This document shows, piece by piece, positions 1-8,801 of a stretch of DNA of 64,000 nucleotides (its first letter is position 1; each line of letters starts with the position of its first letter). The stretch comes from Meconema thalassinum (Eukaryota > Arthropoda > Insecta > Orthoptera > Tettigoniidae), in the NCBI GenBank assembly GCA_946902985.2, contig OX336388.2, positions 368,329,387 through 368,393,386 of the forward strand, in the 5' to 3' direction. The translations under genes were made by a program, and so were the position numbers. Below the pieces are notes generated by a model. The model worked only from the letters and a program-made list of their open reading frames with translations, ran no database searches and was not told the origin of the DNA.

Positions 1-246
1 TACTTGAATATGATAGTTTGCAGTCCTTACGTAAATTAAGGATAACACACACTATTACAGCCATCACAATTAACACCGGTTGTCAGACAGATTCTACACA
101 CACCCAAAGTACACGGGGCTACATGACCGTGTTGTCGCAGCCTATAAGCTGACGAACCTAGCAACCCACATTTTCGAACACTCATCCCACCTGCTTCTAA
201 TCTCACATCACGTGCTAGGTGCGTGATCCGCACTGGACGTCTTAAA
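1..246 (+). mobile_element. SINE 3' part with hairpin (beta) tail
   Basis: This is the 3' portion of a SINE whose tail recurs at 740-840, 1440-1540, 9326-9377, 39700-39855 and 53900-54060. The diagnostic piece reads ggggctacatgaccg, then tgttgtcgcagcc; in better copies GGGGCT and AGCCCC pair as a stem around a short loop. No tRNA-like promoter is visible here, so the 5' head lies outside the window or has been lost. The 65-codon ORF on the minus strand is chance. Confidence 0.55.
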
Positions 247-540
247 CAATATTACATAAACAGTTGACAAATGGATGCTTTTGAGCGTGGACCGTTGTAG
301 TGTAATAGGTTCGTACTCTACCTGGTTTTGAAATCCCAACAGTGGTAGTCTCATTTTCAATTCTTTACAATTCAATGTAAGAAAACCTCATTGGAGTGCT
401 GCTAGATGCGAATGTCTGGAATTCAAATTCCAGTATTCCAGTATTAATACACACCTTTTTTTGTAGGTTACGTTATCGTTGAAGTGTCTTGTCAATCAAT
501 TCAGAATCATTTACTTTTGGTTTCAGTTACGGAGTGTAAT

Positions 541-845
541 GCATAGCTTTGCTCGTTAAATCGTGTACCATGATCGTATGGACAGCTGCAGAAAGTACGA
601 AGATCTTGGGTTCGAATACCGGCGCAGACAGCGGCTATCCTGAGTGTTTTCCCAGATTTTACACGTTCTCTCTAGGCAAATGCCTGGATAGTATCTTATT
701 TCAATTCTTGGGGCACCTACAGCATGTCTGTCCCTAATACAGTTTCACACACTACTACAGTCACCACATATATACAGGTTATCAGACAAATTCAACAAAC
801 ACGAGGCTGATGACCAATATATCACAAACCCCTTAAATGAATTCA
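541..845 (+). mobile_element. SINE-like copy, diverged, beta tail
   Basis: A B-box-like GGGTTCGAATACC lies near 622, and the copy ends in a degenerate beta tail near 800-835 (cacgaggctgatgacc). The A box is poor. The head differs from the other SINEs in the window although the tail is related. Confidence 0.4.
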
Positions 846-1144
846 AAACTACAGAATAATGCATATCTTGAGCCCTTTTCTGAAAATAATTATAATTACG
901 CTTCTAATGCGGAATTTATTATAAAATAACGCACATTGCTTTAGTTTATAGGCACAGAGTTGAAAATCACACTTTACTTGGCTCTAAGAATCAGCAATTT
1001 TAATAGATAAGTAAACGTATTCTGCTTCTTATATTCCATCATAAGAGTTCAAATATTATGATAGTTGTTCAATGTCTCTGCTTGTGTATCTTCCTAAATT
1101 TATATATGTCTGTTCCACGTACTTTACATATCACTCTTTTGATT
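846..1144. other. No feature recognised
   Basis: AT-rich sequence between SINE copies. I see no coding potential, terminal repeats or tandem structure. Confidence 0.5.
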
Positions 1145-1545
1145 GTCCGCCCTGTTGAGTAGTGGCTAGCTTTCTTGGCTGTTACCATCGAGGCCCAGGT
1201 TTGATTCCCGGCTCTGCCAAGAAATGTATTTCTGGTCTGAGGGCTGGAACGGGGTACACTCAGCATCGTGGAGCAAAAGTGAGAAGAGATGAGTTCGATT
1301 CCTACCTCCGCCATCCTGAAAGTACTTTTACTTGGTTTCCCACTTCTATTTCTGGCAAATATCGAGATGGTTCCTAACGTAAGGACAGAGACGTCTCCTT
1401 CTCAATCATCCTCTGAATTACAAATACATGCACTAATACATTTATTACAATAAAACAGATTATCAGAAAAATTCCACACACACCCACGTACACGGGGATA
1501 CAGAAGCACGATATCGCAAAGCCCCGAAATCAATCAATAACAACA
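1145..1545 (+). mobile_element. tRNA-derived SINE, second head type with beta tail
   Basis: The head carries an A-box-like stretch (GTGGCTAGCTTTC) and a B box (GGTTTGATTCCCGG, about 1198-1211). The body includes gtctgagggctggaac, which recurs at 43735. The 3' end carries a beta tail (cacggggatacag, about 1492). A pol III promoter plus a non-tRNA body supports a SINE rather than a tRNA gene. The 71-codon ORF inside it is a shadow. Confidence 0.5.
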
Positions 1546-1720
1546 ACTCTTTTGATTATCACCAATAACGGAAAATAATTTGACCTTTATAGTGCTGCAT
1601 TTCTAGGAAAGAAACACCATGAACGTTATCATATCGCGATTAATTATTACAATACTTATCTGTGTTCCACTCTTAACATGAAACACCAAAAAAAAGCATG
1701 TTTAAGTATGCTATAATTAT

Positions 1721-2148
1721 TTCATATATTTATTTAGCGTATGGCATCTAGTGCCGGGAGAGTCCGAGGACATGTTCGGCTTGCCAGAGGCTGTAGCTGC
1801 CTCAATGCGGACACCCATGGCGTGAGCTTCAAGTTCCGTTCAATTTCAAGTAGTTCCAACTTTCGTTACCAGATGTCACTGACATTTAGTGGCGAATGTT
1901 GGAACTTTGATAGAGCGTTTCAACGAAATCTAACCTACAATTTAGCGTCACACAAGTTTAATTAGTGGAAGGTTCTTCTTCATGCCGTAAATCTATGATA
2001 AGGGACCGCCAGCTTTATTTTCCCTCCAAAGCAAAGCATACTGAAGAATTTTAACGCTCTTAAAAATCCGACGACTTCGGCCGGGTTTGAACCCGCGATC
2101 TGGGGCATAGAAGCTCAGCATGCTACCGACGACCCCACCGTAGCCGCT
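1721..2148 (-). mobile_element. Full-length tRNA-derived SINE (family 1, alpha tail)
   Basis: The tRNA-like head is at the high-coordinate end; the B box GGTTTGAACCC is read as its complement near 2085. The body matches the copies at 28396, 40984, 53001 and 53590. The 3' end at low coordinate is the alpha tail, the complement of tcgtatggc followed by an AT-rich run. A perfect 12-bp target duplication TGCTATAATTAT flanks it at 1709-1720 and 2149-2160, so both ends are exact. Confidence 0.85.
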
Positions 2149-2160
2149 TGCTATAATTAT

Positions 2161-2656
2161 GAACACACTATTATGTTTATTTAGTTTGTGTGATATTTCA
2201 TTCTTGATTCATTTCATTCTTTGCTACATAACATTTCATCTACTCATTTGGATGTCTGTTGAGCATGTGGATATTTCACTTTCTTAAAGTAATTAAAAGG
2301 GAATCAAGTGAATTGTTCGATCTGAAGCTTGTCGATTTACGGTATATGAGCTATATCGCTTCGAGAAGTCATTAGTGTTCCCACTACGTGCGATAAGCCC
2401 CTTATAATCTAGCTCTAGGCAGCGCGTTCGCTCGGGAGTTAAGTGGGCTGCATAAGTTCCTTTGCAAGTTAGACCCCAGAGCTTCCGACGTCCAGCAGGG
2501 ACGAGAGAGAGCCGTGTTTGTATTTAATGTTCGCTGCCTGTGCAGATGGAGGTCAAGACCCCAAACCTTTTTTAACAGTACGATACCCATCCAATATTAA
2601 TAGATTAATGCAGCCATTAAAATACATCTTAAATTCATTAAAACATTAATATACTG
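2161..2656. other. No gene; unclassified sequence
   Basis: Holds a moderately GC-rich block (about 2400-2580) without a recognisable domain, then AT-rich DNA up to the transposon at 2659. The ORFs are short and unsupported. Confidence 0.4.
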
Positions 2657-2658
2657 TA

Positions 2659-3417
2659 CAGCCTGTTCCGATTCAACACGGAACTGTAAAATGGGTTGCC
2701 TACCCACTCGCAATCGGTTTGAAATATGTTCGCAGCGCGCTAGCGACGGGGCTGAGTTCGATGTCACTGATTGCCGCCTTCTTTGGCAGCATTGCAAAGT
2801 ACTTTGCGCTTTCAAAATATATTTACGCAGGCTTCACAATACGTTTGAACAATTTCTGTTTCAGAACTTGTTATTTTACACTTCTGGTAATGGCTTTTGC
2901 AGATCATTTCTATGAAATAAAATTTTATTTTACAACATAGTATATTACAAAACAATGTATTTTTGTGTTGTATTTTATTAACAACACAATTTATTGCTTT
3001 ATAACCCAATACCACTAAACAAGATACCATTTGTAAATGATTTATTACAAAATTGTAATTTTATTATACTAAATTGTAATCAGTCTTCCATGCGACTAAA
3101 AAGTTAATTTATCACAAACGTTCCATCTACTGCAAATTGACATTTACATAAGGTGTTCGAAGTGGCGTCCATCATTTCCCAAGCAGAGGGACACTCGTCG
3201 CATGAAGTTCTCTCTTGCGTTCGGCAACATCTGAGGAGTAATTTCGGCAAAGGCTTCGGTAATGACGAGCTCCATTTCTTCGGGTGTTTATGGTGATCTT
3301 AAAAATACTCTCGACCTGACGTAGCCCCGTCGCTAGCGCGCTGCGAGAAGATTTCAAGCCGATTGCGGGAGGGTAGGCAACCCATTTTACAGTTCCGTGT
3401 TGAATCGGAACAGGCTG
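2659..3417 (-). mobile_element. Tc1/mariner-type DNA transposon remnant with ~95-bp inverted ends
   Basis: Both ends read CAGCCTGTTCCGATTCAAC going inward, and the inverted match continues for about 95 bp, with gctagcgacggggct near the inner limits. A TA dinucleotide flanks each side (2657-2658 and 3418-3419), the target duplication of Tc1/mariner elements. On the minus strand at about 3160-3290 a short coding remnant reads EITPQMLPNARENFMRRVSL followed by NDGRHFEH, resembling C-terminal segments of insect mariner-like or DUF4817-linked transposases. The catalytic domain is missing, so this is an internally deleted non-autonomous copy. The superfamily call rests mainly on the TA duplication and the ends. 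Confidence 0.7.
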
Positions 3418-3419
3418 TA

Positions 3420-4227
3420 TTGTTAGCCTATTTTCAATTTTAAAAAATAGGCTTATAAGATCACCTTTTGTCCGTGTGTGTGTGTGTGTGTGTGTGTCCC
3501 CTAATAACTTCTGAGCGGCTGGAGCGATTTCAATGAAACTCGGTAAGTTCATATCACTATTTCGGACGACCCCGAACGTGCCCTTCAAATTTTGTTACGT
3601 CTCACCAATCCAACATGGCGGCTGTGCGAAATATTTCACCAGCATTCAATATCTCCGAAACTATTCCCGATATCACCCTGGAATATTTTACGGTGATAAA
3701 GCAAACCACTAGAAGTTCATCTAAATGACTTTTGAAAAACTGGTAACTACAAAACCAACATGGCGGCCACGCGAATTTGCGACTTTTAAATAGTCGTTTC
3801 TCGCTATTTAACCAACCAATCGCAATAAAACTTGGTACAGTATATGTTTATACACATTGTAATGCACCGACATCTAACTTGGTTCAATTGTTTACATAAC
3901 CACAAGATTGCGGATGTGCGAAATATTTCACCGGCATTCTATATCTCTGAACCTATTAGCGGTATCACCCAGAAATTTTGTGCGGAGATAAAGGGCACTA
4001 CTGGAAGTTCATCTATAAGAATTTCAAAAACCGGTTAACTACAAAACGATCATGGCGGCCAATCGAATTTGAAAATTTTAAATAGACCTTTCTCGCGATT
4101 TAATGTTCCAACCGCAATGATATCTGGTACAGGAAATGTTTATACACATTGTAATACACTGGTATCTAATTTAGTTCAATTGTTTACATAACCTCAAGAT
4201 GGCGGCTTTGCGAATTTTAAAATTAAG
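3420..4227 (+). repeat. Modular ~146-bp repeat element, copy A, left part
   Basis: Begins with a hairpin-forming AGCCTATTTT...AAAATAGGCT, a (GT)n run at 3473-3497, and then ~146-bp units. Each unit carries an ATGGCGGC-like core at 3615, 3760, 3907 (degenerate, attgcgg), 4052 and 4199. The copy is interrupted after 4239 by the Penelope insertion and resumes at 8802. The same element is present in reverse orientation at 45127-46640. Confidence 0.75.
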
Positions 4228-4239
4228 TTTTTATTTCTT
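4228..4239. repeat. 12-bp target duplication of the Penelope dimer (left)
   Basis: TTTTTATTTCTT here is repeated exactly at 8802-8813, bracketing both inverted Penelope copies. The dimer therefore went in as one unit. Confidence 0.8.
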
Positions 4240-4277
4240 CATAATGTTGAATTTTGGGCTTATGCCGTGTTTTATTA

Positions 4278-4340
4278 TATTGCAATTCGACGCGTTTCGA
4301 AAGAAACCATGTCTTTCATCGTCAGGAATAATCTGGAATA
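4278..4340 (-). ncRNA. Hammerhead ribozyme motif in 3' pseudo-LTR
   Basis: Same 63-nt sequence as at 8664-8726, on the minus strand. The core order is CTGACGA, a 6-bp stem II (GAAAGA with TCTTTC), GAAA, a minimal stem III made from ACGCGT, then C as the nucleotide before the cleavage site, followed by stem I pairing GAAT with ATTC. Confidence 0.75.
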
Positions 4341-4442
4341 CGACAATGTTGCTAAGAGAAAGCAACGAAGAACATATAGAAGGTGCCCAAAGATGGACGC
4401 CATTATAGCCCCATGTTAGGGACAACGGAAAGCAGCAGTGGA

Positions 4443-6974
4443 TTACTTTCTCAGGGTTCTGATAATAGGTAGCCAGGATTCACTGAGATTGTAGCCGGTG
4501 TCGCGGTTGAAATTATCTGGGTGTTTACGTATTTCAACCGCCTCCCTGATGATTCTGGGACGATATTGCTTTATACGGGCAAGAACATCCACCCCTTGGA
4601 ACATGACATCATGGCCAGGTGTTAAAGCATGATCGGCAACAGCTGATTTATCAGGTTGAATGAGCCTGATACATCTATTATGTTCCTTAATGCGAGTGCA
4701 TATTGTTCTCGAAGTCTGCCCGATGTAAACCTTGCCACAAGTACAGGGAACTCTGTAGATACCCGGTTGTTGCAATTTAGGCAAACTGTCCTTAGTTGGT
4801 CGCAGGAGTTGCCTAATCTTAACAGAAGTTCCAAATACAGTCCGTATGTTGTATCGACGTAGGATTTTAGCAATACGATCCGTTGTGTTATGTATGTACG
4901 GAAGGTAAGCAGTTCCTCTTACATCTCTTTTCTCAACTGACGTCCTATTATTATTTGTTGGTTTCAGAACCGTAGAAATCAAAGCCTTGCTATTACCGTT
5001 GCTCTCAAAGGTGGTTCGCAGGGTGTTAATTTCTTCTTGTAAAGAAGACACTTCACAAATCCTCCTAGCCCTGGTAGTTAGAGTTGTAAGGATACCATGT
5101 TTCTGGGCAGGGTGATGGTGAGAACTTGCGTGGAGATATCTATTGGTGTGTGTTGGCTTACGAAAAACGCTGTGTCCTAAAGATCCATCCTCTTTCTTGG
5201 TGACGAGAACATCTAAAAAAGGTATTTTGCCGTCAGATTCCTTTTCCATGGTGAAACAAATAGAAGGGTGCTGGAGATTAAGGTGATCCAGGAAATGGCT
5301 AAGATTTTCCTCACCTTCCGTCCAAACAACGAACGTGTCATCCACATAACGCCACCAAATCTTCGGTTTGAAAGGAGCCGACGACAAAGCTTTCTCTTCA
5401 AAGTTCTCCATGAAGAAATTAGCCACAACAGGAGAGAGAGGACTACCCATGGCCACACCATCAGTCTGCTCATAAAAATTCCCATTCCATAGAAAGTAGG
5501 AGGAGGTCATGCAGTGATAAAAAAGTCTTGTGATGTCTTCAGGAAAAAAGCCATTAATGAGAGACATAACACCATCAATAGGTACTCTCGTAAACAGAGA
5601 CACCACGTCGAGACTCACTAGAATATCACCCGGCTGAAGTGTTATAGCTTTTAACTTTTCCACGAAGTGTGTGGAATCCTTAATGTACGAAGGCGTGTTA
5701 CCCAGAAGTGGCTGAAGTAGTCTTCCTAAGTATTTGGAAAGGGCATATGTAGGAGAACCAATCGTACTAACAATAGGTCTAAGAGGAACATCTTCCTTAT
5801 GTATTTTAGGAAGACCATAGAGTCTCGGAGGAATAGCATCCCCTGGAAGGAGAGTCTTCGCTGCATCCGCTGGAATAGATGATTGCTTGATCAATTTGAC
5901 GGTGACATTTGAGTAGCGAGTAGTAGGATCACGACTATTAATCCTATATACAGGATCTGATAACAAAGACGAGATCTTGGAATCATAATCAACCTTATCC
6001 AATACCACTGTCGCGTTACCCTTGTCAGCGGGGAGAACGATAATATCAGAATTGTCCCTTAGATCTTTAAGTGCCCGGCTTTCGCCTTGTTTTAAGTTGG
6101 TGTTAGGTGGCTTAGCTGTCTTGAGAACTCGGGAACATTCTTGTCTGGCTTCCTCGGCCTCTTCAGGTGTGAGGTGATGAACTGAGGATTCTACGGATGT
6201 AATAAGTTCTTCAATAGGAATTCTTCTAGGCGCTACAGCAAAATTGAGACCTTTAGCGAGAACTGCCTGTTGGGTATCACTAAGGGGCTTGCTGGACAAA
6301 TTTACGACAACCTTGTTAGCATCAAGTCTAATGGCTTGAGATTTCTGCAACTGACATAACCTATCATATTTGGAAATATGTCTGTCCCTCACCTGATCTA
6401 GAACGCTGTTAGCTTGCACTGAAGAAATACGATCAAAGATATTCCATAATTCCTCACTTACGAAGTTTGAGAGGCGTAGATGTAGCTGTAGTAACTCCCT
6501 CGAAATAAAATCCAACTGCTTACGAGTATGCTGTAACCTCTCTATCAATAACGCCTTGCTTGCACGACGATAGATTCTCGTTGCCTTAGGTGTTCTGAAG
6601 GAATGCTTCAACATAACAAAATTCGGTAGAATATCATGATCCCGGCATCTTAGGAGAAAAGCGAGTGAAGAGATTAGACACACCTTCTTGCGTCGTAACC
6701 TACTGAATCTAGACATCAGTCGGAAAATATCCTCCCCATAGAGGTTTCTAATATTGTCATTTAGACTTTCACGGCCCGTGTTATTATTCATAATGTTGAA
6801 TTTTGGGCTTATGCCGTGTTTTATTATATTGCAATTCGACGCGTTTCGAAAGAAACCATGTCTTTCATCGTCAGGAATAATCTGGAATACGACAATGTTG
6901 CTAAGAGAAAGCAACGAAGAACATATAGAAGGTGCCCAAAGATGGACGCCATTATAGCCCCATGTTAGGGACAA
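4443..6974 (-). CDS. Penelope-like reverse transcriptase with GIY-YIG endonuclease
   Basis: Replication protein of a Penelope-like retroelement: an RT related to telomerase RT, plus a GIY-YIG nuclease that nicks the target for primed reverse transcription. The ORF is 843 residues and uninterrupted. RT motifs include the catalytic YVDD near residue 545, GVAMGSPLSPVVANFFMENF just before it, and the Penelope-typical RKPTHTNRYLHASSHH after it. The C-terminal nuclease begins GIYRVPCTCGKVYIGQT near residue 736, with the CxC zinc-ligand pair between GIY and YIG and downstream histidines (KEH, DHALTPGH). The first ~65 codons lie in the pseudo-LTR and cover the hammerhead motif (about residues 28-49), so the true start may be further in. 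It differs from the neighbouring inverted copy by only one residue I could see (N versus Y in ESNG-SKAL), suggesting recent origin. Confidence 0.92.
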   Translation of the reverse strand: MSLTWGYNGVHLWAPSICSSLLSLSNIVVFQIIPDDERHGFFRNASNCNIIKHGISPKFNIMNNNTGRESLNDNIRNLYGEDIFRLMSRFSRLRRKKVCLISSLAFLLRCRDHDILPNFVMLKHSFRTPKATRIYRRASKALLIERLQHTRKQLDFISRELLQLHLRLSNFVSEELWNIFDRISSVQANSVLDQVRDRHISKYDRLCQLQKSQAIRLDANKVVVNLSSKPLSDTQQAVLAKGLNFAVAPRRIPIEELITSVESSVHHLTPEEAEEARQECSRVLKTAKPPNTNLKQGESRALKDLRDNSDIIVLPADKGNATVVLDKVDYDSKISSLLSDPVYRINSRDPTTRYSNVTVKLIKQSSIPADAAKTLLPGDAIPPRLYGLPKIHKEDVPLRPIVSTIGSPTYALSKYLGRLLQPLLGNTPSYIKDSTHFVEKLKAITLQPGDILVSLDVVSLFTRVPIDGVMSLINGFFPEDITRLFYHCMTSSYFLWNGNFYEQTDGVAMGSPLSPVVANFFMENFEEKALSSAPFKPKIWWRYVDDTFVVWTEGEENLSHFLDHLNLQHPSICFTMEKESDGKIPFLDVLVTKKEDGSLGHSVFRKPTHTNRYLHASSHHHPAQKHGILTTLTTRARRICEVSSLQEEINTLRTTFESNGNSKALISTVLKPTNNNRTSVEKRDVRGTAYLPYIHNTTDRIAKILRRYNIRTVFGTSVKIRQLLRPTKDSLPKLQQPGIYRVPCTCGKVYIGQTSRTICTRIKEHNRCIRLIQPDKSAVADHALTPGHDVMFQGVDVLARIKQYRPRIIREAVEIRKHPDNFNRDTGYNLSESWLPIIRTLRK
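6827..6889 (-). ncRNA. Hammerhead ribozyme motif in 5' pseudo-LTR
   Basis: Second copy of the 63-nt motif, in the sense orientation of the 843-codon ORF. Self-cleavage here would cut inside the long ORF, between its first Met codons and the RT domain. Confidence 0.75.
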
Positions 6975-6986
6975 CGGAAAGCAGCA

Positions 6987-8561
6987 GTGGATTACTTTCT
7001 CAGGGATAAGGTTGATTATGATTCCAAGATCTCGTCTTTGTTATCAGATCCTGTATATAGGATTAATAGTCGTGATCCTACTACTCGCTACTCAAATGTC
7101 ACCGTCAAATTGATCAAGCAATCATCTATTCCAGCGGATGCAGCGAAGACTCTCCTTCCAGGGGATGCTATTCCTCCGAGACTCTATGGTCTTCCTAAAA
7201 TACATAAGGAAGATGTTCCTCTTAGACCTATTGTTAGTACGATTGGTTCTCCTACATATGCCCTTTCCAAATACTTAGGAAGACTACTTCAGCCACTTCT
7301 GGGTAACACGCCTTCGTACATTAAGGATTCCACACACTTCGTGGAAAAGTTAAAAGCTATAACACTTCAGCCGGGTGATATTCTAGTGAGTCTCGACGTG
7401 GTGTCTCTGTTTACGAGAGTACCTATTGATGGTGTTATGTCTCTCATTAATGGCTTTTTTCCTGAAGACATCACAAGACTTTTTTATCACTGCATGACCT
7501 CCTCCTACTTTCTATGGAATGGGAATTTTTATGAGCAGACTGATGGTGTGGCCATGGGTAGTCCTCTCTCTCCTGTTGTGGCTAATTTCTTCATGGAGAA
7601 CTTTGAAGAGAAAGCTTTGTCGTCGGCTCCTTTCAAACCGAAGATTTGGTGGCGTTATGTGGATGACACGTTCGTTGTTTGGACGGAAGGTGAGGAAAAT
7701 CTTAGCCATTTCCTGGATCACCTTAATCTCCAGCACCCTTCTATTTGTTTCACCATGGAAAAGGAATCTGACGGCAAAATACCTTTTTTAGATGTTCTCG
7801 TCACCAAGAAAGAGGATGGATCTTTAGGACACAGCGTTTTTCGTAAGCCAACACACACCAATAGATATCTCCACGCAAGTTCTCACCATCACCCTGCCCA
7901 GAAACATGGTATCCTTACAACTCTAACTACCAGGGCTAGGAGGATTTGTGAAGTGTCTTCTTTACAAGAAGAAATTAACACCCTGCGAACCACCTTTGAG
8001 AGCAACGGTTATAGCAAGGCTTTGATTTCTACGGTTCTGAAACCAACAAATAATAATAGGACGTCAGTTGAGAAAAGAGATGTAAGAGGAACTGCTTACC
8101 TTCCGTACATACATAACACAACGGATCGTATTGCTAAAATCCTACGTCGATACAACATACGGACTGTATTTGGAACTTCTGTTAAGATTAGGCAACTCCT
8201 GCGACCAACTAAGGACAGTTTGCCTAAATTGCAACAACCGGGTATCTACAGAGTTCCCTGTACTTGTGGCAAGGTTTACATCGGGCAGACTTCGAGAACA
8301 ATATGCACTCGCATTAAGGAACATAATAGATGTATCAGGCTCATTCAACCTGATAAATCAGCTGTTGCCGATCATGCTTTAACACCTGGCCATGATGTCA
8401 TGTTCCAAGGGGTGGATGTTCTTGCCCGTATAAAGCAATATCGTCCCAGAATCATCAGGGAGGCGGTTGAAATACGTAAACACCCAGATAATTTCAACCG
8501 CGACACCGGCTACAATCTCAGTGAATCCTGGCTACCTATTATCAGAACCCTGAGAAAGTAA
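6987..8561 (+). pseudogene. Truncated Penelope-like RT/GIY-YIG ORF
   Basis: Open for 524 codons. The first six residues come from junction sequence, so the ORF lacks the N-terminal ~320 residues of the intact copy. It retains the YVDD motif (about residue 223) and the GIY-YIG nuclease (from about residue 418). It has no promoter-bearing pseudo-LTR at its own 5' side and is probably not expressed as a functional protein, although nothing after the truncation is broken. Confidence 0.88.
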
Positions 8562-8801
8562 TCCACTGCTGCTTTCCGTTGTCCCTAACATGGGGCTATA
8601 ATGGCGTCCATCTTTGGGCACCTTCTATATGTTCTTCGTTGCTTTCTCTTAGCAACATTGTCGTATTCCAGATTATTCCTGACGATGAAAGACATGGTTT
8701 CTTTCGAAACGCGTCGAATTGCAATATAATAAAACACGGCATAAGCCCAAAATTCAACATTATGAATAATAACACGGGCCGTGAAAGTCTAAATGACAAT
8801 A
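7006..8801 (+). mobile_element. Penelope-like element, 5'-truncated inverted copy
   Basis: Starts abruptly within the RT coding sequence (KVDYDSK) at about 7006, continues to the stop at 8561, then has a 3' pseudo-LTR (8562-8801). It is inverted relative to the copy at 4240-7005. The right end abuts the 12-bp duplication at 8802-8813. Confidence 0.9.
8664..8726 (+). ncRNA. Hammerhead ribozyme motif in right pseudo-LTR
   Basis: Positions: CTGACGA 8679-8685; stem II GAAAGA 8687-8692 with TCTTTC 8700-8705; GAAA 8706-8709; minimal stem III within ACGCGT 8709-8714; C8715 is the expected residue before cleavage. Stem I pairs ATTC 8675-8678 with GAAT 8716-8719 and, beyond an internal loop, TATT 8664-8667 with AATA 8723-8726. 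One extra T (8686) sits between the core and stem II. Penelope pseudo-LTRs are known to encode hammerheads with very short stem III that may act as dimers; this fits that class. Confidence 0.78.

Larger units (their letters stand above)
4240..7005 (-). mobile_element. Penelope-like element, full copy of the inverted dimer
   Basis: Contains a pseudo-LTR at the 3' side (4240-4442), an intact 843-codon ORF and a second pseudo-LTR (about 6727-7005). The pseudo-LTRs are direct repeats carrying a hammerhead ribozyme motif. At its 5' end, just before the junction at about 7005, are the last codons of a further upstream copy (the complement of ctcaggg after ggattactttct), a relic of tandem pseudo-LTR structure. 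Beyond the junction the sequence switches to an inverted 5'-truncated copy, a known Penelope arrangement. Confidence 0.9.

Noticed and set aside
3172..3588. 138-codon ORF
   Set aside because: It crosses the transposon end and the (GT)n run; only its start overlaps a real transposase remnant, in a different frame.
4231..4425. Separate 64-codon gene
   Set aside because: It is the pseudo-LTR copy of the leader of the Penelope ORF, cut off by the end of the element.
5268..5492. Plus-strand ORF inside the Penelope RT
   Set aside because: Antisense shadow; the identical shadow appears at 7512-7736 over the inverted copy.
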